Source: JALXCG01 sp026991065 [NCBI: Gemmatimonadota bacterium]
GTDB taxonomy: Bacteria; GCA-2686955
Reading direction: 5' to 3'
DNA: 8,953 nt
Assembly: GCA_026991065.1 (NCBI GenBank)
Contig: JALXCG010000057.1
Coordinates: 20,023 to 28,975 of the forward strand
Made by a program: the position numbers and the translations under genes. The notes under the pieces were generated by a model. The model ran no database searches and was not told the DNA's origin. It saw only the letters and a list, made by a program, of their open reading frames with translations. Below are positions 1 through 6,993 of this stretch, piece by piece (the stretch's first letter is position 1; each line of letters begins with the position of its first letter).

Positions 1-1442
1 GCGGTGCTCCAGGTGCCGAGCAGGTTCATGTTGGAGAGATCGCTGATGTCGTAGATCGCTACGCGACCTCCGCCGGCGGTGACGAAGGCCAGATCTTCCT
101 GGGTGCTGATGGTGCGTTCGCTGCCGATGGTTTCTGCTGCGTCCAGCAGCACGGGGTGCGCGGGATCGGTGAGATCGTAGGCCAGCAGCCCCGAATTTCC
201 CGAAGCGACGAGGGCGTTCTGTCCCAATGTCACCACCGCGTAGGACTGATCGCCAGCGGGCGCGGGAATCGAGCCAACCTGTTCAGGTTGAGTGGGGTTG
301 GTGAGGTCGTAGAGAAAGACTCCAGCATGACGCATGCCGGCGACGAGTAGATTCGTGTCGGTTTGGGCAAGGGAGCGGGCGTGGGAAAGATCCTGCGGTG
401 CACCGCCATCCGGTGTTGGATGGGCAGGGTCAGTGAAATCGAGGGACCACAGTCCAGCATCCGAATTGGCGACATAGCCGGCGTCGCCGTCCAGGATCAA
501 GTGGCGTGCGAGGCCGGCGCCCAGATTCAGCTGGTTGACCATCTCCGGGCTGCTCTCCTGACTGATGTCGAATGTGACCAGGCCGCCGCGCCCATCGCTG
601 ATGTGAGCGTAATTGTCTTGTACAACAACGCTGTAGGCGTATCCGATGGTGCCGGCTGATGCGACCAGAGTGGGCGCGGTTGGAACGCTGATGTCGTAGA
701 TCTCAAACCCGGCGGGGCCGTCTGCCACATAGAGGCGATCCCCCTGAATCTCCAGGTCCCAGGCGGCACCCGTGGTTGGCAATTGGCCCACAGGCACCAA
801 GGATGGTGCCAGGGAGGCGTCGTAGATGCCGATACCTTGGTCGAACTCCGTGATGTAGAGCCAATCCCCCGAAAATGCGGATGCACGGGTCGCGCCGTCA
901 GTATCCAGGTGTTCAGCCAAGCGTGGGCATGCCGGATTGTGGATGTCGATGACATCGAAGCCACCGTCCCAAGCCGCGCAGTAGGCAAAGCTGTCGCGAA
1001 GGGTGATTCCCCGCAGATCCCCGCCTGCGTGACACTGGCGGGAGATCAGTTCCGGCGCGGCGGGGTTAGAGACGTCGAACACCTTCAGGCCCGCTGGTCC
1101 ATCCACCACATACGCCAGTGGTGGGTCAAGCGCCAGCCCGCGGGCGATGCCATCTGTTGGCTGGTCGGCGATTGAGGCCCAGTCGCTGTTCAGGTCAAAA
1201 ATCTGCAGCGAGCGCTTATTGGTAGTGAAAAGCAGGCCGTTCCATACCGCACTGCGATTGTACCAAGGAGAGATGGCGCCGGACCAAACCGACTCGACTT
1301 GAAAGTGCCTTGATGGCTGAATTGAGCGCAACGGTGCAGCGTCGGCCGCAGAGGTCACCAGGAGCAGAATCGACGACAGGCCGATGGCCCCGGGCGCCAT
1401 CGCGCGCCATCGCGAACGTGATTTTCGGCTTGCGTGGAACAT
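1..1442 (-). CDS. Secreted LVIVD-repeat beta-propeller protein (partial, C-terminus outside window)
   Basis: The minus-strand frame stays open from the start codon to the left edge (about 480 residues), so the C-terminus is missing. It has a basic n-region (MFHASRKSRSRWR), a hydrophobic stretch at about residues 18-33 and a likely signal-peptidase site near ADAA (33-36), so it should be exported. From residue 82 on it is a tandem array of ten units of 40-44 residues. Each pairs an 'xxLAYVxDGxxGLxV' strand with a signature such as FDVSNP, YDISVP, LDFTDP, YDLTNP, YDLTDP or YDISD. This is the LVIVD repeat pattern, expected to fold as propeller blades. No catalytic residues are recognisable; binding or surface display is likely but unproven. 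The start is ambiguous: ATG 1442 has AAGG six bases upstream, TTG 1448 has GGAGG nine bases upstream, and ATG 1457 lies directly against that GGAGG. The 79-bp gap from the phosphodiesterase gene suggests co-transcription. Confidence 0.88.
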   Translation of the reverse strand, partial: MFHASRKSRSRWRAMAPGAIGLSSILLLVTSAADAAPLRSIQPSRHFQVESVWSGAISPWYNRSAVWNGLLFTTNKRSLQIFDLNSDWASIADQPTDGIARGLALDPPLAYVVDGPAGLKVFDVSNPAAPELISRQCHAGGDLRGITLRDSFAYCAAWDGGFDVIDIHNPACPRLAEHLDTDGATRASAFSGDWLYITEFDQGIGIYDASLAPSLVPVGQLPTTGAAWDLEIQGDRLYVADGPAGFEIYDISVPTAPTLVASAGTIGYAYSVVVQDNYAHISDGRGGLVTFDISQESSPEMVNQLNLGAGLARHLILDGDAGYVANSDAGLWSLDFTDPAHPTPDGGAPQDLSHARSLAQTDTNLLVAGMRHAGVFLYDLTNPTQPEQVGSIPAPAGDQSYAVVTLGQNALVASGNSGLLAYDLTDPAHPVLLDAAETIGSERTISTQEDLAFVTAGGGRVAIYDISDLSNMNLLGTWST

Positions 1443-1521
1443 TGTCAACCTTGGCATCCTCCGCTCAGATGAATGGCCCGGACGGCCGTGAAACCGACGT
1501 GGGTAAGTACCCCTGTCAGCG

Positions 1522-3741
1522 CTAGTTTACATAGCCCAGGGCGCGCAGCTGCTGCATCATGCGTTCGTTGTCTTCATCGCTGGGACCGTTTCCACCGACC
1601 TGCCTCGACTGCAATAGGTCGTCATAAGAGGTGCGGGCAACAGTGGAATGCTCGATTCCCCGGAGCACTGCTCCCATGATGCGGCCATCCATATCCTGCC
1701 CGATCGGCAATCCGAGATAGGAGAGCAGCGTGGGCATGATATCGAGAGTTGAATAGGGATCCATGATGCCGAACGCGCGTGCTACGGCTACTGCCTTGTC
1801 GACCACCGCCTGGGTGCCGATCATGTAGCGCAAGAGTTCGGAGAAGGAGGTGTCGAGGCAGAGTTTGTCGATTGCGCCCCGAACCGGAAACGCTCCGCCG
1901 GAAAAGAGAAATATGCCGCGCGGGGCATGGCTGCCGTTGATGTTCTGACGGACGTGCACATAGGCATCCATCGGCTGTATCTTGCCGGCAATTCGCACTG
2001 AGCGGCCACGTGGTGATTGGCGCAACACATTGGACATAACGGCCACGCCGATCGCACCGCGCTTGGCGTGGCGCTTGTATTTTTTCGCATTCTTGGGATC
2101 ACGAAGATCCACAATCTCGTCGAAGAGGGGGTGGCCGCTCTCTTCGAGTTTTAGAGATCTCAGGTCGGCGAAGAGTTTGTCTACATCGACCGGCGCCATC
2201 TCGGCTGTCGGCGGATCCTGGACGAAAAACGCCAAGTCATTGTGCCATGCGTCATTGCCTGCGGCAAATGCGACCGATGCCTGCATGTCGGCATTCCCTG
2301 ACCGCTCTCCGGTTGTGCCATGAGGCAGGCATTTGGCGACGCCGAGGTCTTCGAGCAATGCGTTCATATTGAAGACCGCGAAGGCCTCTGTGCGGGGGCG
2401 AGCGCCATGGTCTGAGACGATCACGATCGGTCGGCCATCGGCCATCAACGTACCGAGCATCTGGTCGACCCGCTCATAGACTGCGGTGATGGTGTTGTGG
2501 AACTGGGTGACTTTTTCCGGGGAACGATCCCATATTGCAGGGTCGTAGAGTTCTGGATAGCGGTAGAGCAGGTAGCGATGCTGCACATCATCGGTCGCCT
2601 GGGTGCCGGTAATGACCAGGTCGTAGTCGCGCAGTTTGGTTACCTCTTTGTAGACTCGCTCCACCAAGTCGACCCGTTCCAGGAGTTCCGCTTCGGCATT
2701 GTCGGTGCGGTAGCCGGCGGCGTCGAACTCTTGCTGCACCAACTCGGCGAGTGCTGGCGGGTGAGTGACCGGGGACACTCCATTGAACATGTGGTCCAGG
2801 TTGGGGATGACGGCACCATTGATCTCTTCCGGTGGGGCGGTGATCAACCAGTTCAGGACCAAAGAGGAGAGACCGCTCGCGTCGGCGATATTCCAGAGCG
2901 CCGCGGCGTTGCGCGATGTGGATGGCACCATGATTGTGCGGCCATCCTTGGTTGGCTCCGTCCATCCAAGCACACCATGTTTCTCTGCGGTCACCCCGGT
3001 AACCAGCGTAGTCCAGACGATCGGAGAGAGGCGCTTGCCGTGAGTAATCAAATGCCCCCATGTTCCATTTTCGCGGAGTTTAGCGATATTGGGCAGGTGT
3101 CCTGCCGCGATCATTTCATCGATGATCTTCCAGTAGGCCGCATCTACGCAGACCAGGGCCAGGCCACGATCCGGTAGCGGTTGCAGCGAAGCATTCGGCT
3201 TTAGTTCCGGCTTTGCGCTGCTAAGCGCCATTCCCGTGCTCACTACCCAGATGATGGTGATCAATGCTTGGGCGGCGAAAAGCATGCGCCCGGGGCGCTT
3301 TCTGTCTTCCAGCCAGCGCAATGCGCCCAGGCGCCAAAGAAGTGCCGGAAGAGCGAGGAGCACGACGGTTAATGCCGCGGCTTGCGCGACTGCCTTTGTC
3401 ACCAGAACCAAACGCATGGGATCGGTGGCGCCGATCAGCGGGGGAAGCCGAAGATTGGAGCGCACGGCCAATTCACCGGTGAGAACCAGCAGCGAAACCA
3501 GCACCAACGGCAGCCACACCCTGAGCCCGACTTTGCGCCGCCAGGGCAGAAGCGAAAGTGCAATGGCCTCGCTCAGGAGTACCATCAGGTTGCCGTAGAC
3601 CAGGAGACTGGCGAGCAACTGCAGGAGAAAATGGCCACTGCCCGCGGTGAGCGGTTCACTCCAATGAAACGCGCCGATCAGGACGTAGACGGCGGCAATC
3701 AGGAACACCACGAGGATGCGGAAAAGGGCGGCTGGTGACAT
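1522..3741 (-). CDS. Membrane-anchored type I phosphodiesterase / alkaline phosphatase superfamily protein
   Basis: This 739-residue protein has five predicted transmembrane helices (about residues 7-25, 38-65, 75-93, 113-137 and 153-173), then a catalytic domain of the nucleotide pyrophosphatase/phosphodiesterase type. By motif alignment the metal and nucleophile positions are all present: D200 (CVDAAYW), S239 (LSPIVWTTLVTG, where NPPs carry the nucleophilic Thr), D384 and H388 (TDDVQH), D444 and H445 (SDHG) and H605 (GSHAPRG). It should hydrolyse or transfer a phosphate ester; the substrate (nucleotide, lipid or glycan phosphate) cannot be read from sequence. The C-terminal LRALGYVN tail is common in related bacterial sulfatase/phosphatase proteins. 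The frame extends to a GTG at 3840, but those 33 extra residues look non-coding. ATG 3741 starts just before helix 1, although its upstream sequence is not a clear Shine-Dalgarno. The secreted LVIVD gene lies 79 bp downstream. Confidence 0.9.
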   Translation of the reverse strand: MSPAALFRILVVFLIAAVYVLIGAFHWSEPLTAGSGHFLLQLLASLLVYGNLMVLLSEAIALSLLPWRRKVGLRVWLPLVLVSLLVLTGELAVRSNLRLPPLIGATDPMRLVLVTKAVAQAAALTVVLLALPALLWRLGALRWLEDRKRPGRMLFAAQALITIIWVVSTGMALSSAKPELKPNASLQPLPDRGLALVCVDAAYWKIIDEMIAAGHLPNIAKLRENGTWGHLITHGKRLSPIVWTTLVTGVTAEKHGVLGWTEPTKDGRTIMVPSTSRNAAALWNIADASGLSSLVLNWLITAPPEEINGAVIPNLDHMFNGVSPVTHPPALAELVQQEFDAAGYRTDNAEAELLERVDLVERVYKEVTKLRDYDLVITGTQATDDVQHRYLLYRYPELYDPAIWDRSPEKVTQFHNTITAVYERVDQMLGTLMADGRPIVIVSDHGARPRTEAFAVFNMNALLEDLGVAKCLPHGTTGERSGNADMQASVAFAAGNDAWHNDLAFFVQDPPTAEMAPVDVDKLFADLRSLKLEESGHPLFDEIVDLRDPKNAKKYKRHAKRGAIGVAVMSNVLRQSPRGRSVRIAGKIQPMDAYVHVRQNINGSHAPRGIFLFSGGAFPVRGAIDKLCLDTSFSELLRYMIGTQAVVDKAVAVARAFGIMDPYSTLDIMPTLLSYLGLPIGQDMDGRIMGAVLRGIEHSTVARTSYDDLLQSRQVGGNGPSDEDNERMMQQLRALGYVN

Positions 3742-3980
3742 AGGTGGGCTGTTCAAAGATTTAAGGGGTGGGCGCGAACGCCGGCACGCTCCGAGCACAA
3801 GCGTCGCGCAGTTTTTCGCCGCGACCCGGTTTCCGGACACTGGTCGTGAGTGACCGGGAAAAGGGTTACGACAAGAATGGATTCAAGGCAGTTTACCAGT
3901 ATCTACGGCAGAGCATTCGGGGGGATTCACTCCGCCCCGGGAGACCGTCTCTGCGAAGTGGGCGTGGTCGCGCCACGATC
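3742..3980. other. Intergenic spacer between Kelch and phosphodiesterase genes
   Basis: This 239-bp spacer has no credible gene. It must hold the 3' end of the Kelch transcript and, if the phosphodiesterase gene is transcribed separately, its promoter. A TTAAAT at 3759-3764 (minus strand) could be a -10 element, but no good -35 lies at the right distance. Two small hairpins sit near the Kelch stop codon: CGTGG-N5-CCACG (3963-3977) and GAGAC-C-GTCTC (3941-3951). Neither is followed by a T-run in the minus direction. Confidence 0.5.
3963..3977 (-). terminator. Weak hairpin just after the Kelch stop codon
   Basis: CGTGG and CCACG form a 5-bp GC-rich stem around a 5-base loop, starting three bases after the Kelch stop codon. 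No U-tract follows, so it is at best a weak, Rho-assisted or RNA-stabilising structure, and stems this short also occur by chance. Confidence 0.18.
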
Positions 3981-5069
3981 TTAGAACTCGTACATCATGA
4001 ACTGCTTTCCGAACCCAGCATAGCTGTCGGGTGCTCCCTGCCAACAGTAGATGTGGCCGGCCGCGAATCCGATGCGATTGCCGTTGTAGTCACCCACCGG
4101 ATAGATCAACTCCGCGAGTGGCTCCCAGGTATCACCCGAGATCGAATAGCGATGGAAGAGATAACCGGGAACTTCACGGACGCTGTTGCCGCTCAAGGCG
4201 TAAATATAGTCGGCGTCGCCTGGTCGCCAGGACCCCACCCACAGAAGTGAAGCGCCGTCACCTACGCCGTCCGGGTCCGGGATGTCAGCGAGACGGGTCC
4301 AGAAATCTCCCGGAATGTCATAACTCCAGAAGTCCTGGTGGGGAGTTGTTTCCTGATACTCCCCGGTTAGCGCATAGAGCTTGGAACCGCCGGTCCATAC
4401 CAGGGAAGCTCCGTCGTCGAGTGTCACCGGCGGGAGAGCCAAACTGGCGTCCCATAGCTGTGCCATCGGATCATAGCGGGCGAATGTATTCGTGTGAACA
4501 TTGCTGCCCAGTAGGGCGTAAAGCCGGAAGTCGTACGGGCTCCACGCCAGCGCATCTCCAGCACCCTGGGGGCCGGGTGTGTCCGCCAGCCGCGTCCATT
4601 GCCCCGTGTCGATGTCGTAGCCATAGAAAAACCGGCGGTCGTCGTCGCTGTAGCGCGCGCCCGCTACGGCATAAAGATGGTGGTTGCCATCCCATTCAAG
4701 AGCCGTACCGTTGCGGAAAGTGCCGTTCTCTAGTCCAGCCGTGCTCAGTGCGGTCCAACCGTCCCCGATCGCAGGCTCATAACGCCAGAAGTAGATCGAG
4801 GAGGTCGCATACTTGGTCCGCAAGCAGTAGATCGCGCTGCCGGTGCCGGCCAGGGCTTCGCCATAGCCACCGGCTTTTTCTGTTGGTGCCCGCTCCAGCC
4901 AGTCATTCGATGTGTAGGGAACCTGGAGTGCTCGTGGATTGTGGATCGAGGCACCGTGTGGTGGCGTGGAGGCGCGCCACCCGGCTGCGCTGCCGGGAGT
5001 GGAAAGAAGGAACGGCAAGAACAGATAGAACAGCCGGAATGATGCTTGGCTGCAACGACTCAAGCGCAT
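3981..5069 (-). CDS. Secreted Kelch-type six-bladed beta-propeller protein
   Basis: This 362-residue protein has a signal peptide (RLSR n-region, hydrophobic core with FYLFLPFLL, likely cleavage after SAA at residue 29). The mature part shows about six Kelch-like blades starting near residues 70, 122, 171, 219, 271 and 330. Each follows a 'GxALxWxGxxxLYALxG ... FxRYDIxxxxWxxLAxxP' pattern, for example GASLVWTGGSKLYALTG and FWSYDIPGDFWTRLADIP. The last blade ends at the stop after MMYEF and lacks its outer W-containing strand. The segment before blade 1, YTSNDWLERAP (52-62), looks like that missing strand, so the ring is probably closed by the N-terminus. None of the catalytic residues of galactose oxidase is recognisable; a binding or surface role is inferred. 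ATG 5069 is chosen because GGAG lies seven bases upstream and the signal peptide starts there. An in-frame ATG at 5174 would add 35 residues ahead of the signal peptide and is disfavoured. Confidence 0.88.
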   Translation of the reverse strand: MRLSRCSQASFRLFYLFLPFLLSTPGSAAGWRASTPPHGASIHNPRALQVPYTSNDWLERAPTEKAGGYGEALAGTGSAIYCLRTKYATSSIYFWRYEPAIGDGWTALSTAGLENGTFRNGTALEWDGNHHLYAVAGARYSDDDRRFFYGYDIDTGQWTRLADTPGPQGAGDALAWSPYDFRLYALLGSNVHTNTFARYDPMAQLWDASLALPPVTLDDGASLVWTGGSKLYALTGEYQETTPHQDFWSYDIPGDFWTRLADIPDPDGVGDGASLLWVGSWRPGDADYIYALSGNSVREVPGYLFHRYSISGDTWEPLAELIYPVGDYNGNRIGFAAGHIYCWQGAPDSYAGFGKQFMMYEF

Positions 5070-5076
5070 TGGGGAT

Positions 5077-5081
5077 CTCCG
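5077..5081 (-). promoter_or_regulatory. Ribosome binding site of the Kelch gene
   Basis: CGGAG on the minus strand stands seven bases before ATG 5069. It decides the start in favour of 5069 over the upstream in-frame ATG at 5174. Confidence 0.65.
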
Positions 5082-5448
5082 AAAGATTGGGTCACGAGCT
5101 TGTTTGTGCGACAGGCTCCTGGTGCGTGGGGCCGGGTCGACTGAGGAGCCACTGGGCAGTAGATCCGCATCCATCCTAACTCGAAACCCCGTCGCGCAGT
5201 CGACCGATACGAGTTTTCCCGTGTTTTATCGGGGGCAGTCAGAAAGCAGTGGCCACCGGCCACGGTGAAAACTTCAGTGGATTCCACGCCAACCGATCTC
5301 CGATAGAGGTGGCGGTGTTCGGCCGAGGTCACCGACGATGCCGCACGAACCGTGTGTTTGACCCCCAGGCCCGAGTCTCTCTTCTCTCCACGCACCGTCC
5401 GGTGCCACGGAGGAGAACCGCAGAGGCCGAGGCAGAAGAAAGTAGCTG
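5082..5448. promoter_or_regulatory. Divergent intergenic region with overlapping hairpins
   Basis: About 370 bp separate the leftward Kelch gene from the rightward methyltransferase gene, so promoters for both should lie here. I cannot assign convincing -35/-10 pairs; TAGGAT near 5173-5178 (minus strand) is a possible Kelch -10. At 5249-5267 two mutually exclusive hairpins overlap: GTGGCC-ACC-GGCCAC and CACCG-GCCA-CGGTG. A CGGTG...CACCG pair recurs near 5313-5333. A 66-codon plus-strand frame (GTG 5249 to TGA 5449) ends on the methyltransferase ATG, but its composition (Arg/Glu/Ala-rich end, no recognisable domain) does not look like a real protein. Confidence 0.4.
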
Positions 5449-6366
5449 ATGCTCCGTTATCATCTGTGGGCGGCGGGCGAAAAGGCCCTGGAGATGATCC
5501 CCGGTGGGGATTACATCTATAACGCTGCCGGGCGTATCGCCGCAGCTCGCTCGGGTGGTCGCTATGCCGCCTACAAATCCTCGTTTCCCATGACGCGCAA
5601 GGGTCGTGAACTGATTCCCCCCGGCGGAGAGGTGGTCGAAGTCGGCACTGGATGGTTCCACCATGATGCCATTCTGCTGTGGTTGATCGGAGAGTATCGA
5701 ATCCACCTTTTTGACGTCGTTGACAAAGCGCGGCTCTCCTACATCAAGAAGTACTTGAGAGTCTTGCGTGAGGACATGGACCGCTTGGTGGATGAACTGG
5801 GGATCGAACGCCGAGAGGCTCTGGCGCGGATCGACACTCTGCTCCAGGTGGAGCGGCGGGAGGATCTTTATCGGCAGTGTGGTTTTGTTCCATGCATTAC
5901 CCAGCAGGTGGACACTCCCTTTCTGCCGGAGCAGTCGATCGATTTCATGATCTCTTACTGCGTGCTGGGGCACATCCGGCCGCACATCCTGGTGCCGGAA
6001 CTCATTGCGCTTCGCAGGATGCTCAAGCCCGATGGATATTTTTGCACGCTAATCGGTCACGACGACCATTGGGCATTTCACGATCCGCGGGCCAATCAAT
6101 TCAACTTCTATCGCTATTCCGATCGAACCTACAGCAAGTTTTTCGAAACCCGCTTCGAATATCACAACCGCATGGTGAAGAGGGAGTGGGACGAGCTTTT
6201 TGCCCGTGTCGGCTTCGATATCGTCGAGTATCACGGGCGGCGGACCGAGCGCAGTCTGGCGGAAATCAGGCGCCTGCCACACCTCGACAAGCGCTTCGCG
6301 ACGCTGCCGGAGGAGGAACTGGCTGTATTCCACAGCTACTATCTTCTGCGACCCAAGTCTTCCTGA
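5449..6366 (+). CDS. Class I SAM-dependent methyltransferase
   Basis: This 305-residue soluble protein has a Rossmann-type methyltransferase core. Motif I is VVEVGTGWF (62-70). The acidic residue ending strand 2 is D89 in HLFDV. Motif IV is SIDFMISYCVLGHI (163-176), and the strand 5 region is LRRMLKPDGYF (188-198). A charged helical insertion (about 93-145) separates strands 2 and 3, and a C-terminal region (about 215-305) rich in aromatic and basic residues probably forms the acceptor pocket. The VEVGTGW motif resembles methyltransferases found in polysaccharide or small-molecule clusters, but nothing nearby identifies the acceptor. The start ATG has only a weak purine-rich stretch upstream (AGAAGAAAG). 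The next gene is 153 bp away behind its own candidate operator, so this is probably a separate transcription unit. Confidence 0.85.
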   Translation: MLRYHLWAAGEKALEMIPGGDYIYNAAGRIAAARSGGRYAAYKSSFPMTRKGRELIPPGGEVVEVGTGWFHHDAILLWLIGEYRIHLFDVVDKARLSYIKKYLRVLREDMDRLVDELGIERREALARIDTLLQVERREDLYRQCGFVPCITQQVDTPFLPEQSIDFMISYCVLGHIRPHILVPELIALRRMLKPDGYFCTLIGHDDHWAFHDPRANQFNFYRYSDRTYSKFFETRFEYHNRMVKREWDELFARVGFDIVEYHGRRTERSLAEIRRLPHLDKRFATLPEEELAVFHSYYLLRPKSS

Positions 6367-6418
6367 AGATTGCTGCGAGGGCGGAAGAATGATCCGGTGT
6401 GAGCCGCCGCAAATATGC

Positions 6419-6436
6419 TATAAAAGGCTATTTATA
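6419..6436. promoter_or_regulatory. Candidate Rrf2 operator: TATAAA-N6-TTTATA inverted repeat
   Basis: TATAAA and TTTATA form a perfect 6+6 inverted repeat around a 6-base spacer in an AT-rich patch, which stands out against GC-rich surroundings. The element also contains two GCTAT copies 10 bp apart (GCTATAAAAG then GCTATTTATA), one helical turn. It lies 83 bp upstream of the Rrf2 start codon. Rrf2 proteins often autorepress through AT-rich dyads overlapping their own promoter, so this is a plausible operator or -10 region. No clear -35 is visible. Confidence 0.38.
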
Positions 6437-6519
6437 CGAGATATTCCGAAATTCCTTTTCCACCAGAAAGGGTCCGCGTTGCTCGGCGCTTCCGTCGTGC
6501 TTCGGGACTGGAAACAGGC

Positions 6520-6993
6520 ATGATCTCCAGTGCTGCTGAATACGCACTTCGCGCCGTTGTCTGTTTGGCTGATCGTGCAGCGGGAAAGCCAATGACCGCG
6601 CAGGAGATTGCCAGGATCACCCAGTCACCGCCCGGCTACATGGCAAAGATCCTGCAGGGCTTGGGACGCGCCAGCGTGGTCACGAGCCAACGCGGGCCTA
6701 CGGGCGGGTTTCGCCTGAATCACGAGCTGGATGCGATTTCGGTGCTCGATGTCATCAATGCTGTGGATCCTTTGCCGCGGATTCACAAGTGTCCGCTGGG
6801 GCTTGAAGCCCACAAAGACCAACTGTGCAGTTTGCACAGCCGGATCGACCACGCCTTATTGGAAGTTGAGCGCTCTTTCGGTGACACAACGATCGGCGAC
6901 CTGCTGCGTGATCCCGGCGCGTCCTATCCGCTGGGCGGTGTCATCCGCCGGAATGGCTCCGACCCCGATGTCGATGTTGACCTCGCGCCATGA
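6520..6993 (+). CDS. Rrf2-family transcriptional regulator with atypical cluster-ligand set
   Basis: This 157-residue protein opens with MISSAAEYALRA, the standard Rrf2 N-terminus, which fixes the start. Residues 1-70 hold the winged helix-turn-helix: recognition region SPPGYMAKILQGL (36-48) and wing RGPTGGFRL (58-66). The dimerisation helix follows, with the sensor loop KCPLGLEAHKDQLCSLH (90-106). C91 and C103 have the same 11-residue spacing as the first and third cysteines of IscR (C92, C104), and H106 matches IscR H107. The middle cysteine position is A97, with H98 next to it. A [2Fe-2S] cluster with altered ligation is plausible but unproven. The tail (about 135-157) is extended and acidic. 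The stop codon overlaps the next start (ATGA), implying translational coupling and probable control of that methyltransferase. The ribosome binding site is weak (GGAAACAGG region). Confidence 0.92.
   Translation: MISSAAEYALRAVVCLADRAAGKPMTAQEIARITQSPPGYMAKILQGLGRASVVTSQRGPTGGFRLNHELDAISVLDVINAVDPLPRIHKCPLGLEAHKDQLCSLHSRIDHALLEVERSFGDTTIGDLLRDPGASYPLGGVIRRNGSDPDVDVDLAP

Noticed and set aside
2497-3177. A 226-codon plus-strand frame inside the phosphodiesterase gene
   Set aside because: It lies opposite the catalytic domain with its conserved metal motifs, and shows no domain of its own.
3742-3840. Extending the phosphodiesterase upstream to a GTG at 3840
   Set aside because: The extra 33 residues are not hydrophobic or conserved-looking, and no Shine-Dalgarno precedes the GTG. 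The first transmembrane helix follows directly after ATG 3741.
3941-3951. GAGAC-C-GTCTC palindrome as a terminator
   Set aside because: A one-base loop cannot form a stable hairpin and there is no T-run.
4031-5179. A 382-codon plus-strand open frame lying opposite the Kelch gene
   Set aside because: It is rich in Arg, Ser, Pro and Cys, has no recognisable domain or ribosome binding site, and mirrors a clear repeat protein with a signal peptide on the other strand. GC-rich coding DNA commonly leaves such antisense frames open.
5249-5449. A 66-codon plus-strand frame whose stop overlaps the methyltransferase start
   Set aside because: The overlap looks like coupling, but the GTG start lies inside a hairpin, lacks a ribosome binding site, and the product has no plausible features.
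5329-5985. A 218-codon minus-strand frame across the divergent region and methyltransferase start
   Set aside because: It overlaps motif I of a convincing methyltransferase and resembles no known family.
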